Source of the DNA: Pseudonocardia sp. ICBG1293
GTDB lineage: Bacteria > Actinomycetota > Actinomycetes > Mycobacteriales > Pseudonocardiaceae
Direction of reading: 5' to 3'
NCBI RefSeq assembly: GCF_020131355.1
Contig: NZ_JAHLEL010000020.1
Span: 86,601-150,600, forward strand
DNA: 64,000 nt
The translations under genes were made by a program, and so were the position numbers. Below are positions 8,332 through 16,873 of the stretch, piece after piece. Below the pieces are notes generated by a model. It did no database searches, had not been told where the DNA came from, and saw nothing but the letters and a program-made list of their open reading frames with translations. Position 1 is the first letter of the stretch. The number at the start of each line of letters is the position of its first letter.

Positions 8332-9270
8332 TCAGTCCTCGTCGGGCCCGGCGACGCCCGACAGCCGGACCAGCCTGCGGAGCCGGCCCGCGACGGTGTC
8401 CTTGGTCAGCGGCGGGTCGGCGAGGCGGCCGAGCTCGGCCAGCGACAGCGACGGGTGCTCCAGACGCAGCAACGCGGTCTCCCGCAGATGGGGGGCGACG
8501 TCGGCGCCGAGCACCTGCAGCGCCAGCCGGACCCGCTCCGCGGTCGCGGCGGCGGCCGTCGCGGCCCGGTGCGCGTTCACCGTCTGCAACGAGCCGTCCG
8601 CGGCCGACGGCTCCCGCGGGACGGCCGGGACCCGGCCGAGCGCCTCGGCCACACCCGGCGCCCCGACGCTGCGCAGCAGGGACTCGGCGCTGTCCGGGTC
8701 CCGCACGACCACCCGGTGCCCGGTCACCGTCTCCTGCGGCGCGGCCAGCACCCCGAGCCCGCGGGCCGCGCCCACGAGGGCGAGCACGACCGCCGGCCCG
8801 GAGCAGCTGACGACCAGCCGGATCCGCCCGGCCGGACGGACGATCCGGCCCCGGGCGATCAGCGCCCCGCGCCAGACCCCGGCGGCCACGGCCGGCCCCG
8901 CCGCGACGACGGCGGGCGGCAGCCCGTGGACCGGCCGGCCGATCCGGTCGACCAGGCCCGTCGCCCGGGCCAGGTCGGCGCCGGGCGCCGTGACCCGCAG
9001 CTGGTAGCGCAGGGTCGTGCCGCCGGCCGTGACCACCTCGGCCCGCATCCCGCCGCGCCCGTGCAGCGCCCCGAGCTCGGAGCGCATCCGCAGCGCGGGG
9101 GCCGGCGCGTCGAACTCGGCGAGGATCGTCGTCCGGCCGTCGTGCACGCCCACCTCGCCCGCCAGCCGCAGCTGGGTGACGAGCCCGGCGTGCCGGACAC
9201 CGGGACGCTCCTCGCGGACCGCACCGAGCTCGCGGTGCAGCTCGGCGGTCACGCGCTCCAGGTCGAACAC
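8332..9270 (-). CDS. WhiA-like DNA-binding regulator (divergent paralogue)
   Basis: About 312 aa from GTG 9270, where CAGGAGA lies 6 nt upstream. The C-terminal helix-turn-helix matches WhiA closely (SLAELGRLADPPLTKDTVAGRLRRL), and the N-terminal part has the degenerate LAGLIDADG-like layout (VWRGALIARGRIVRP, LALVGAARGLGV). WhiA controls sporulation and cell division genes with WhiB. The conserved Cys pair and RAEVSTLLR block of canonical WhiA are replaced here. The gene also lies outside the usual uvrC-rapZ-yvcK-whiA locus, so I regard it as a second divergent copy or a WhiA from a rearranged locus. It heads the ATP-grasp/papain-like run. Confidence 0.75.
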   Translation of the reverse strand: MFDLERVTAELHRELGAVREERPGVRHAGLVTQLRLAGEVGVHDGRTTILAEFDAPAPALRMRSELGALHGRGGMRAEVVTAGGTTLRYQLRVTAPGADLARATGLVDRIGRPVHGLPPAVVAAGPAVAAGVWRGALIARGRIVRPAGRIRLVVSCSGPAVVLALVGAARGLGVLAAPQETVTGHRVVVRDPDSAESLLRSVGAPGVAEALGRVPAVPREPSAADGSLQTVNAHRAATAAAATAERVRLALQVLGADVAPHLRETALLRLEHPSLSLAELGRLADPPLTKDTVAGRLRRLVRLSGVAGPDED

Positions 9271-9375
9271 GGTCGTCTCCTGCGAGGGGAAGCGGCAGGA
9301 CGGGGACACATCCCCCGAGGTGAACCCCGCCCTGCCCGGGAGGGCGGAGCGCCTCGGCGCCCCACCGTGGCCAGA

Positions 9376-9576
9376 TCAGTCCTCGGACGGGCCGGCGTGC
9401 ATCGGGCAGCGGGGGTCGATGCAGGGCCTGCTCTCGGCCCCGGCCCGGAACGCCGCGTTCGCCAGCACCGAACACAGGCAGCCCTGGGCCTTCGCCCGTG
9501 GCCCGCCCGGCGCCAGCTCGTCGACCGGAGCCGGTCTCGGACCCGACCGGCCCCCGCCGTTCGCCTCCTCGGGCAT
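9376..9576 (-). CDS. small Cys-rich protein of unknown function
   Basis: 66 aa with an ATG preceded by an excellent GGAGGGGGA site. The N-terminal third is Pro/Gly-rich and probably disordered. The C-terminal half has a CLC pair and a CIDPRCPMH cluster, a plausible zinc-binding set (four Cys and one His). It lies 105 bp upstream of the WhiA-like gene on the same strand and may be the first gene of that run. I do not recognise the family. Confidence 0.55.
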   Translation of the reverse strand: MPEEANGGGRSGPRPAPVDELAPGGPRAKAQGCLCSVLANAAFRAGAESRPCIDPRCPMHAGPSED

Positions 9577-9716
9577 CGCTCCCCCTCCGCACGACTGCGC
9601 GCCCGGAGTTCCCCGACGTCGGGGCCCGTGCGCAGATACATCCGGCGGCCGCCGGGCGGGTCCTGGACCCGCCGGAGCGACCGGCTCGCGACGGTACCCT
9701 ATACGCGGGGTAACGA

Positions 9717-10439
9717 CTATTTCGGCTCGACCCGCACGGGCAGTGGCGAATCGGGACTCACCGTCACCCCGTGGCGTCGCGCCAGCCCCTCGATCTGTGC
9801 CCAGATCAGGTCCGTCAGACGGGCGGCGACGACGTCCCGCCCCAGGGCGTCACCGGCCGCACGGCCACGCAGCCACCACTCCGCGGTCGCCTGCACCGCG
9901 CCGACCAGCGACTGCGACCACACCCGGATCAGGTCGGGCTCGTCGACGTCGAGCATCACGGCGTAGGACCCGAGCAGGCCGGTCAGCGCCGAGGCGATGA
10001 ACTCCCGGCCCGCGTCGACGACCTCGCCCCGCTGCCCGGGCAGGCGACGGCGGAACAGCAGGTCGACACCCGGCGAGTCGTCCAGGAAGCCCAGGACCGC
10101 GTCGACCGAGTCGTGGATCCGCGTCCACGCCGCGCTCTCCCGGTAGAGGACGGGCATCAGCCGCTCCATGAGGCGGTCGGTGGCCCGCTCGGCCATCGCG
10201 TCGAGCAACGCGGCCCGGTCACCGAAGTGCCGGTAGATCACCGGTTTGGTGACCCCCGCCGCGTGCGCGACCTGGTCCAGGCCGAAGTCCTGGCCGTCCC
10301 GCCCCAGCACGATCAGCGCCGCGTCGACCACCTGCTCGCGACGGCGCGCGCGGTGTGCGTCCCAGCGCGTACTGCGACCGTCGGACCGGGGGTCGTCCGC
10401 GGCCCCGGAGTCGGTGCGGCCGGACGACACGCTCACCAT
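9717..10439 (-). CDS. TetR/AcrR family transcriptional regulator
   Basis: 240 aa. The DNA-binding domain follows a roughly 30-residue Arg/Asp-rich leader: RREQVVDAALIVLGRDGQ, then the HTH VAHAAGVTKPVIYRHFGDRAALLDAM, typical of TetR N-termini. The rest is a helical ligand-binding domain that I cannot assign to an effector. It is separated by about 75 bp from a second TetR gene on the same strand and has no obvious divergent target. The ATG at 10439 is the longest start; a later one is possible because the first 25 residues are poorly structured. Confidence 0.88.
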   Translation of the reverse strand: MVSVSSGRTDSGAADDPRSDGRSTRWDAHRARRREQVVDAALIVLGRDGQDFGLDQVAHAAGVTKPVIYRHFGDRAALLDAMAERATDRLMERLMPVLYRESAAWTRIHDSVDAVLGFLDDSPGVDLLFRRRLPGQRGEVVDAGREFIASALTGLLGSYAVMLDVDEPDLIRVWSQSLVGAVQATAEWWLRGRAAGDALGRDVVAARLTDLIWAQIEGLARRHGVTVSPDSPLPVRVEPK

Positions 10440-10514
10440 GCTCCTCCCTCGGCGGGTCCGGTGGAGGGAGGACCGGCCGCCGGCGACAGTGGATCACGAA
10501 CGCCGCCGGCCCGG

Positions 10515-11126
10515 TCAGCGTGGCGCGGTCATCCCCCGCGCGACGAGCTCGGCGAGGGCGGTCGCCCCCTGGTCGTCGATCGGGCCGCCGTGCACGGCCA
10601 CCCGCCAGAACGGCACGCTGCCGAGCAGGTCGACGACGAGCTCCGCCTCGACCCCGTCCGCCTGCTCCGCCGTGATCTCCCCCCGGGCGACCGCCCGGGC
10701 GAGCACCTCGCGCGACCGGTCCCGGCGTGGCCCGGAGAGCCGCTCCCGGAACGCCTCGGCCAGCCCCGGCGACCGGCGCGACTCCGCGAGCAGGTCCGGC
10801 ACGATCGCCGACAACCGGGGGTGGTCGAGCCAGTCCCGCATCCCGACGACGAGCGCACGCAGGTCGCCGCACAGCGACCCGGTGTCCGGCGGCGGCTCGG
10901 CCGGGACCCCGAACCGGCCGACGACGTCCATGACCATCTCGTCCTTGCCCGCCCAGCGCCGGTACAGCGCGCTCTTCCCGACGCCCGCGCGCGCCGCCAC
11001 ACGCTGCATCGACAGCCGGCCGTGGCCGACCTCGGCGAGCTCGGACAGGACCGCCTCGACGACGGCCTCGGTCAGCTCGGGACGCAGGACGGCAGCTCCG
11101 GAGGGGGCGCGGCGCGGGGTGGGCAC
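10515..11126 (-). CDS. TetR family regulator, divergent from the SnoaL/NmrA genes
   Basis: About 203 aa from GTG 11126 (VPTPRRAPSG); upstream in-frame starts exist but their extra residues look untranslated. The HTH reads LSMQRVAARAGVGKSALYRRWAGKDEMV, a typical TetR form. TATGCT (11133-11138, minus strand) ends 6 nt before this GTG, compatible with a leaderless transcript. It faces the SnoaL-like gene at 11216, with an imperfect 24-bp palindrome between them, so it probably represses itself and the divergent run. The ligand is unknown. Confidence 0.86.
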   Translation of the reverse strand: MPTPRRAPSGAAVLRPELTEAVVEAVLSELAEVGHGRLSMQRVAARAGVGKSALYRRWAGKDEMVMDVVGRFGVPAEPPPDTGSLCGDLRALVVGMRDWLDHPRLSAIVPDLLAESRRSPGLAEAFRERLSGPRRDRSREVLARAVARGEITAEQADGVEAELVVDLLGSVPFWRVAVHGGPIDDQGATALAELVARGMTAPR

Positions 11127-11144
11127 GCCCACAGCATAGCGAGT

Positions 11145-11168
11145 GGACAGGACGGGCCCGTCTCGTCC
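11145..11168. promoter_or_regulatory. candidate TetR operator palindrome
   Basis: A perfect 12-bp core (11151-11162) is flanked symmetrically by GGAC (11145-11148) and GTCC (11165-11168), so 20 of 24 positions follow dyad symmetry. It lies between the divergent TetR and SnoaL-like starts, where a TetR operator is expected. Confidence 0.5.
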
Positions 11169-11215
11169 ATATTCGTCGGGACGGAACCGTATCGACGCGA
11201 CGGAGAGCAAGCCCC

Positions 11216-11653
11216 ATGGACGACACCCGCCGACAGCGCGCGCACGCCACCGTGGACGCGGCGCTGGACCGGATCCTGGCCCACGACATGGCGGGCCTCG
11301 CCGCGCTCTGGGCGCCCGACGGCACGATGACCTTCCCGTTCGCCGCGCCCGGCTCCCCGCGGGCGCTCGCGGGCCGCGACGCCGTCGCCGCCTACGGGGC
11401 CGGCTACAACGACCTGCTGCTGCCCGCCGCCGTCGTGGACGAGGTGCGGCACACGACCGGGGACCCGGACACCCTCGTCGTGGAGTTCGCGGTCCGCGGC
11501 ACGGTCGTGGCGTCCGGCGCGGACTACACGCTGCGCTACGTCGCGGTCGTGACCGTCGGCCCGGAGGGCATCACCGCCTACCGCGATTACTGGAGCCCGC
11601 TGGAGATCCAGCAGGTGCTCGGCCGCACCGGGCTGGCGGAGACCACCCGATGA
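11216..11653 (+). CDS. SnoaL-like / NTF2-fold protein
   Basis: 145 aa with the cone-shaped NTF2-like pattern: N-terminal helices (VDAALDRILAHDMAGLAALWAPDGTM), then beta-rich segments ending YRDYWSPLEIQQVLG. Members of this fold bind small hydrophobic ligands or act as cyclases and isomerases; no activity can be assigned. It heads a three-gene run, and its TGA overlaps the ATG of the NmrA-like gene (ATGA), which implies translational coupling. GGAGAG lies just upstream of the ATG. It is divergent from a TetR gene that probably controls it. Confidence 0.85.
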   Translation: MDDTRRQRAHATVDAALDRILAHDMAGLAALWAPDGTMTFPFAAPGSPRALAGRDAVAAYGAGYNDLLLPAAVVDEVRHTTGDPDTLVVEFAVRGTVVASGADYTLRYVAVVTVGPEGITAYRDYWSPLEIQQVLGRTGLAETTR

Positions 11654-12465
11654 CCGTCCTGGTCACCGAGGCCACCGGTACCACCGGGCGCCGCATCGCC
11701 GACCTGCTGGAGACCGCCGGGGCCGACGTCCGCCGGGCCGCCCGGTCCTCCTCCCCCGGGTTCGACTGGCTGGACCCGGCGACCCACGACGCCGCGTTCG
11801 AGGGCGCCGAGAGCCTGTACCTGCTCCCGCCGCCCGCCACCCCCGACCCGGCACCCGTCCTCGCCCCCGTCCTGGAGCGGGCGGTCCGGCGCGGCCTGCG
11901 CCGGGTGGTGCTGCTGAGCGCGGCCGCCGTCGAACGCGGCACGCCCGGGCTGGGCGCGGTGCAGGACCTCGTCCTGGGCACGGTCCCGGAGCCGTCGGTG
12001 CTGCGCCCCTCGTGGTTCACCCAGAACCTGCTCGGTGACCACCTCACCGCCCGCGGGCTGCGCGCCGGCGAGGTGGTCACCGCGACCGGGGACGGCCGGG
12101 TCCCGTTCGTCGACGCCGGGGACATCGCCGCCGTCGCCGCCGCGCTGCTGCTCGACCCGGCGCCGCCGGAACCGGACGTGGTGGTCACCGGCCCCGCGGC
12201 CCTGTCCTACGACGACGTGTGCGCGGTCTGGACCGAGGTCACCGGCCGGACGGCCCGGCACCGCCCGGTGACCGTGTCCGCGATGACCGCCCGGCTCGTC
12301 GCCGACGGGATGCCCGCCGACTACGCCGCCGTGCTCGCCGGGCTCGACGGGCTCATCGCCGCCGGGTCCCAGGCCCGCACCAGCGACGCGGTGCTCCGGC
12401 TCACCGGGCGCGCCCCGCACAGTGTGCGGGACGTCCTGCGGGAGGCCTGCCCGGTCCGGTCATGA
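11650..12465 (+). CDS. NmrA-like NAD(P)-binding protein
   Basis: 271 aa, starting at the ATG that overlaps the previous stop. The Rossmann start is VLVTEATGTTGRRIADLL, a TGxTGxxG-like variant of the atypical SDR/NmrA loop. RPSWFTQNLL and the C-terminal substrate lobe (YDDVCAVWTEVTGRTARHRPV) are typical of NmrA/HSCARG relatives that use or sense NAD(P)H. It is coupled to the SnoaL-like gene and 82 bp before a quinone-reductase-like gene, so the three may form one inducible oxidoreductase operon under the divergent TetR. The substrate is unknown. Confidence 0.87.
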   Translation: MTVLVTEATGTTGRRIADLLETAGADVRRAARSSSPGFDWLDPATHDAAFEGAESLYLLPPPATPDPAPVLAPVLERAVRRGLRRVVLLSAAAVERGTPGLGAVQDLVLGTVPEPSVLRPSWFTQNLLGDHLTARGLRAGEVVTATGDGRVPFVDAGDIAAVAAALLLDPAPPEPDVVVTGPAALSYDDVCAVWTEVTGRTARHRPVTVSAMTARLVADGMPADYAAVLAGLDGLIAAGSQARTSDAVLRLTGRAPHSVRDVLREACPVRS

Positions 12466-12547
12466 CCGCGACCACACCGGCGGCCACCGACGGGAGGCTG
12501 CGTGCGAGGCTCGCCCGCGGACGCAGTGGACGACGCGAGGAGGCGTG

Positions 12548-13486
12548 GTGCGACGGGTGGTCTGCCGGGAGTTCGCCGATCCGGAACGGTTCGAGCTGGT
12601 GGACGAGCCCGACCCGCGGCCGGGACCGGGGGAGGTCCTCGTCGCCGTGGAGGCGGCCGCGGTCAGCTTCGTCGACGGGCTGATCGCCCGCGGCGGCTAC
12701 CAGCTGCGGCCGCCGCTGCCGTTCACACCGGGCACCGCGGTCGCCGGGACCACCCCGGACGGCAGGCGCGTCGCCGCGCTGCTCCTGGGCTTCGGCGGGT
12801 TCGCCAGCCACGTCGTCGTCCCGGAGGAGCTCCTGGTCCCGGTACCCGACGGCGTCGACGCGGGCGTCGCGGCCAGCTCGCTGGAGAGCCACGGGACGGT
12901 GGCCTTCGCCTTCCGCGACCGGGTGACCGTCCGTCCTGGCGAGTGGGTCGTCGTGCTCGGGGCCGGCGGCGGCATCGGGCAGGCCGCGGTGGACCACGCC
13001 CGCGCCGCCGGGGCCAGGACACTCGCCGTCGCGTCCACACCGGACAAACGGGCGGCCGCACTCGCCGCCGGGGCGGAGGCCGCCGTCGGCTACGACTCCC
13101 TCAAGGACGCGATCCGGGAGCACACCGGCGGGGGCGCGGACGTCGTGGTCGACCCGGTCGGCGGCGACGCGGCGGAGGCCGCGCTGCGGGCACTCGGCGC
13201 CGGTGGCCGGTTCTGCGTACTGGGCTTCACCTCCGGCGTGATCCCCCGGCTCCCGGCGAACGTGGTGCTGCTGCGGAACCGGACGGTGGTCGGGGTGGAC
13301 TGGGGCGACTGGTCGCGCACCGACCCGGCCGCCTCGCGGGACCTCGCCGAGCAGGTGCTGCGCCGGATCGGCGCCGGGGAGCTGCGCCCGGCCCGCCCGC
13401 GGTCCCTGCCGCTGGCCGACGCGGCGGCCGCGACCCGCGCCTACGCGGAGCGCTCCGCGGTCGGGAAGCTGGTGCTCACTCCCTAG
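12548..13486 (+). CDS. zinc-independent quinone oxidoreductase, MDR family
   Basis: 312 aa from GTG 12548; GAGGAGG ends 4 nt upstream, and longer in-frame starts lack a site. The N-terminal GroES-like domain is followed by the Rossmann motif VVVLGAGGGIGQAAVDHA (about residues 135-152), and there are no zinc-binding Cys ligands. That is the pattern of NADPH:quinone reductases. The C-terminal AYAERSAVGKLVLTP is typical of the family. It is third in the run behind the TetR-controlled promoter. Confidence 0.9.
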   Translation: MRRVVCREFADPERFELVDEPDPRPGPGEVLVAVEAAAVSFVDGLIARGGYQLRPPLPFTPGTAVAGTTPDGRRVAALLLGFGGFASHVVVPEELLVPVPDGVDAGVAASSLESHGTVAFAFRDRVTVRPGEWVVVLGAGGGIGQAAVDHARAAGARTLAVASTPDKRAAALAAGAEAAVGYDSLKDAIREHTGGGADVVVDPVGGDAAEAALRALGAGGRFCVLGFTSGVIPRLPANVVLLRNRTVVGVDWGDWSRTDPAASRDLAEQVLRRIGAGELRPARPRSLPLADAAAATRAYAERSAVGKLVLTP

Positions 13487-13588
13487 TCATCAACGCTGAT
13501 GACGGGCGGTAATGGCCGCGTCACACCTCTCGATAGGTCGTTCGTCGGAGCGGGCAGCTCCGGTCGGACCACCGTGAGAGGACCTCCC

Positions 13589-14491
13589 ATGACCGCCACC
13601 CAGTCCTGGTCCGCCGTGGAGCCGGCGACGCAGCCGATCCCCGTCGTGCGGCGGGGGAACGCCCCGGCGACCGCCGGTTTCTGGCTGGGGATCGTCGGGC
13701 TGCTGGCCGGGTGGGTCCCGTTCCTGGGTCTGCTCGTCACGGTGCCGGCATGGGCGCTCGCGCAGGCCGGTCGGCGCCGGTTCCGCACCGGCGCGGCCAC
13801 GACGGCGGGGCGCAGCGGCGCCGGGCTCGCCCTGGGCGTGGCGGGCAGCGTGCTCTGCCTGCTGACGACCACCATCGGCGTCGTCGGAGCGGCGAACGCA
13901 CCGCAGCCGGCGCTGCCGGCCGCGGCTCCGGCCGCCCCCGCCGCCGCACCCGCCCCGGCTCCGGTCACGGTGCCCGACGTCGTCGGCATGACCGACGTCC
14001 GGGCCCGCGAGGTCCTGGCGCAGGCCGGCTTCACCCACGTCGTGCTCGGCCCGCCGTCCGCGGCGGCCGCCGGCGTCGCCGCGGGCACCGTCACCGCGCA
14101 GGACCCGGTGGGATCGACGACGCACGACCGCGCGGCCCCCGTCACGCTGGTCGAAGCCGCCGCAGCGGCCGCGCCGGTGGATACCGACGTCGACCGTCCG
14201 TACGTGCCCGCGCCCGCCCGCCCGCTCGTCGCGACCCCGCCCGCTCCGCGCACGGCCGTCGCCGCGCCCCGCCCCGCCCCGCAGGCGCCGCGTCCGGCCG
14301 CCCCCGCGCCGCGCCCGGCGGCACCCGTGGCGCCGGCACCCCCCGCGCCGGCTCCGGCGCCCGGCGGTGGGTCCGCCTACTACGCCAACTGCACCGCGGC
14401 CCGCAACGCCGGTGCGGCCCCGCTGTACCGCGGCGACCCGGGCTACCGCTCGGCCCTCGACCGCGACAACGACGGCATCGCCTGCGAGTGA
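13589..14491 (+). CDS. membrane-anchored PASTA plus excalibur-domain protein
   Basis: 300 aa. The start is the ATG at 13589 after GAGAGGACC. Two hydrophobic helices (FWLGIVGLLAGWVPFLGLLV and SGAGLALGVAGSVLCLLTTT) are followed by an Ala/Pro linker, one PASTA domain (VPDVVGMTDVRAREVLAQAG) and a long Pro/Ala-rich spacer. The C-terminal excalibur calcium-binding motif has YYANCTAARNAG and a DRDNDGIACE ending. PASTA modules bind peptidoglycan fragments, and excalibur resembles an extracellular EF-hand-like Ca2+ loop. It probably sits at the cell surface; the enzymatic role, if any, is unknown. Confidence 0.88.
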   Translation: MTATQSWSAVEPATQPIPVVRRGNAPATAGFWLGIVGLLAGWVPFLGLLVTVPAWALAQAGRRRFRTGAATTAGRSGAGLALGVAGSVLCLLTTTIGVVGAANAPQPALPAAAPAAPAAAPAPAPVTVPDVVGMTDVRAREVLAQAGFTHVVLGPPSAAAAGVAAGTVTAQDPVGSTTHDRAAPVTLVEAAAAAAPVDTDVDRPYVPAPARPLVATPPAPRTAVAAPRPAPQAPRPAAPAPRPAAPVAPAPPAPAPAPGGGSAYYANCTAARNAGAAPLYRGDPGYRSALDRDNDGIACE

Positions 14492-14548
14492 GCCGGCCGA
14501 TCCGACCCGGTGCCCCGGCGGGACGACCCCGCCGGGGCGCCGGCGCCC

Positions 14549-15058
14549 TCAGGCCGGCCGGGCCGTCACCCCGGCCCCGCCGTCGCCGGACACCGGGACC
14601 GGGTCCCAGCCGTTGCGGCGGAGCCCCGCCGCGACCGCCGCGGGTGGGGTGCCCTCGTAGAGCACGTGCAGCACCCCGCCCGGCGCGAGCACCCCGCGCA
14701 GCACCGCCAGCTCGGGCCCGGGGTCACGGGTCCAGAACAGGTTGACGTTCAGCGTGAACGCGACGTCCACCGAGCCCGCCGCGAGCCGCAGCCCGGCCAG
14801 GTCCGACCGCAGCACGGTGAGCACGCCGTCGTCGACGGCGGCCGCGCAGCGCTCGGTGGTCCGCGCGACGGCGACGGCCGAGCGGTCCACCGCCCACATC
14901 GCGCCGCCCGCGACCCGGTCGAGCCGGGGGCAGACCAGCGACGCCACGGCACCCGGACCGCAGCCCACCTCCAGCACCCGGGTGCCCGGACGCGCGCCGA
15001 CGACGGCGGCCGCGAACCGCGCCCGCGCCGGGACCGCCCTCGCCGCCACAGCGGTCAT
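14549..15058 (-). CDS. class I SAM-dependent methyltransferase
   Basis: 169 aa from the ATG at 15058 (MTAVAARAVPARARF). Motif I is VLEVGCGPGAVASLV, motif II contains AVDRSAVAVA, and an LRSDLAGLRLAAGSVDVAFTLN segment follows, so the SAM-binding Rossmann fold is complete. The substrate region is short. It is divergent from the DUF1707 gene by 48 bp. The target is unknown. Confidence 0.85.
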   Translation of the reverse strand: MTAVAARAVPARARFAAAVVGARPGTRVLEVGCGPGAVASLVCPRLDRVAGGAMWAVDRSAVAVARTTERCAAAVDDGVLTVLRSDLAGLRLAAGSVDVAFTLNVNLFWTRDPGPELAVLRGVLAPGGVLHVLYEGTPPAAVAAGLRRNGWDPVPVSGDGGAGVTARPA

Positions 15059-15106
15059 CCTGGCACGGACCGGGCACCGACAGGCATCATCGAGGAGGTG
15101 GACGAG

Positions 15107-15529
15107 GTGGTGGGACCCGAGCAGCTCCGTATCTCCGACGCCGAACGCCAGGCCGTCGCCGACCGTCTGCGTGCCGCCCACGCGGACGGCTACCTCGACC
15201 TCGCCGAGTACGACGAGCGCCTGACCGAGGTCTGGCGGATGCGCACCCGGGGCGACCTGGGCCGGGTGACCCGGGACCTGCCCGCCGAGCCGGATCCGGG
15301 CCGTCGCGACGGCGTGGTGTTCGCCGCGGGCCCCGGCGGTGTCGCCATGAAGGTCCTGTCGATCATCTGGCTGTGCATCACGGCCGCGGCCGCGGCCGGC
15401 ACCGCGGTGCTGGCGCTGCTGACCGACCTGCGCCCCCTGTGGTTCCTGATCTTCTCGGCGCCGACCGGGGCGGTGCTGCTGACCCTGTGGGTGGCCGGCG
15501 CGGGTCGTGCCCGGCGCGGCGGCGCCTGA
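15107..15529 (+). CDS. DUF1707 domain membrane protein
   Basis: 140 aa from GTG 15107, with GAGGAGG about 8 nt upstream. The N-terminal DUF1707 (ISDAERQAVADRLRAAHADGYLDLAEYDERL, then a TRGDLGRVTRDLP segment) is followed by two hydrophobic helices (VLSIIWLCITAAAAAGTAVLALL and LWFLIFSAPTGAVLLTLWVAG). DUF1707 proteins are common in Actinobacteria and usually occur with membrane or SHOCT-like parts; the function is unknown. Its stop lies in the loop of a hairpin shared with the convergent LLM gene. Confidence 0.88.
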   Translation: MVGPEQLRISDAERQAVADRLRAAHADGYLDLAEYDERLTEVWRMRTRGDLGRVTRDLPAEPDPGRRDGVVFAAGPGGVAMKVLSIIWLCITAAAAAGTAVLALLTDLRPLWFLIFSAPTGAVLLTLWVAGAGRARRGGA

Positions 15530-15542
15530 CCGCCGCGCCGGG
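15510..15542. terminator. bidirectional hairpin between convergent genes
   Basis: A 13-bp GC stem (arms 15510-15522 and 15530-15542) has a 7-nt loop containing the DUF1707 stop codon. It ends 5 nt before the stop of the convergent LLM oxidoreductase gene. Confidence 0.7.
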
Positions 15543-15547
15543 ACCGC

Positions 15548-16714
15548 TCAGCCGCCCGAGCGCTCCTGCTCGTAGCGCTTGGTCATGGTGTCGACGGCGT
15601 CGAGCTGGCTCTGTGCGTGCTTCTCCCGGGTCGAGCTGGCCCGGTCCTTCGCGGCCAGGGTGCCCGCCGACTGCCCCTGGAACTCGGGCATGACGTGCTG
15701 GGCGATCAGCTCGTAGGAGCGCCTCGTCGCCTCCGGGTTCGCCCACTCGTGCCCGAGCAGCAGGAACGCACCGAACCCACCGGACTGGTCGACGAGCTTG
15801 CGCACCTGCGCCCTCGCGTCCTCGACGGTGCCGATCGCGCCGATGCCGGCGTCGTTGATGAAGTCGATCATCTCCTTGACGTCGCCGCCCTCGACCGCCA
15901 TCTGCGGGAACGCCGCGACCTTCTGGAAGTACCGGAACCAGTGCTCGATGCCGTACTCGACCTCGCGGTAGGCCTGCTCCCGGGTCTCGGCGACGTGCAT
16001 CAGCCCCACCAGGCGCCACTTGCTGCGGTCCGGCGTCGGCTGCCCGAAGTGGGCGGCCCGCTCCTCGACGACGCTCCAGTGGTGGGCCAGCGCGTCGAAG
16101 CCGTCCTGGGTGAGGGTCGCGCCGATGGACAGCAGGCCGACGCCGTGCTGTCCGGCCATCCGCGGCCCGGTCGGCGAGGCGACCGCGGCCACCGTGACGT
16201 CGAAGCACGGATCGGAGTACGGCGCGAGCTGCAGCTGCGCGTCGACCAGGGTGTGCGTCCTGGTCTCGGCGTTGACCACCTCCCCGCGCAGCAGCCGCAT
16301 GATGATGTCGAGGTTCACCTCGAGCAGCTCACGGGTGTCGGTCGGGTTCAGGCCGATCATGGCCGAGTCGGTCGGCAGCGAGCCCGGCCCGCAGCCGAGC
16401 ATCGCCCGTCCCCGGGTGAGGTGGTCGAGCAGCACCATGCGGTCGGCCACCCACAGCGGGTTGTGGTAGGCGATCGAGGTGACGCCGGTGCCCAGGCGGA
16501 TGTGCCGGGTCCGCTCGGCGGCGGCCGCGATGAAGATCTCCGGGGACGCGATGATCTCCGAGCCCGCGGAGTGGTGCTCCCCGATCCAGGCCTCGTCGTA
16601 GCCGAGCCGGTCGAGGTGCTCGACCAGCTCCAGGTCGCGCTGCAGCGCGAGCGTGGGGTTCTGCCCGGGCTGGTGGAACGGGGCCAGGAAGGTGCCGAAT
16701 CGCAGTCTGCTCAC
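15548..16714 (-). CDS. LLM class flavin-dependent oxidoreductase (luciferase-like monooxygenase)
   Basis: 388 aa with the bacterial-luciferase TIM barrel: RFGTFLAPFHQPGQNP at the N-terminus, YDEAWIGEHHSAGSE, IRLGTGVTSIAYHNPLWVADRMVLLDHLTRGRAMLGCGPG and a C-terminal GTVEDARAQV segment. These enzymes use reduced FMN or F420 for oxygenation or hydride transfer; this long EHH-motif form resembles FMNH2-dependent monooxygenases. It is divergent (159 bp) from a TetR gene that may regulate it. The substrate is unknown. Confidence 0.9.
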   Translation of the reverse strand: MSRLRFGTFLAPFHQPGQNPTLALQRDLELVEHLDRLGYDEAWIGEHHSAGSEIIASPEIFIAAAAERTRHIRLGTGVTSIAYHNPLWVADRMVLLDHLTRGRAMLGCGPGSLPTDSAMIGLNPTDTRELLEVNLDIIMRLLRGEVVNAETRTHTLVDAQLQLAPYSDPCFDVTVAAVASPTGPRMAGQHGVGLLSIGATLTQDGFDALAHHWSVVEERAAHFGQPTPDRSKWRLVGLMHVAETREQAYREVEYGIEHWFRYFQKVAAFPQMAVEGGDVKEMIDFINDAGIGAIGTVEDARAQVRKLVDQSGGFGAFLLLGHEWANPEATRRSYELIAQHVMPEFQGQSAGTLAAKDRASSTREKHAQSQLDAVDTMTKRYEQERSGG

Positions 16715-16873
16715 GGTGACTCCTCGTCGCTCCGGCGCCCACTCCGTCGAGGACGCCGCCGTGACAGTCCTTACCCGTCGTGACCGGCGTCACGCAAGCG
16801 TTGCACGACGGTGGCGGACAGGGTGAACGGCCGGTGTACGGACGTCCGTGACGACCCGATAGGTTTCGCGATC

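Noticed and set aside
9717..11126. Two adjacent TetR genes as a toxin-antitoxin or paired system
   Set aside because: They have different sequences, separate likely promoters and no small toxin-like partner.
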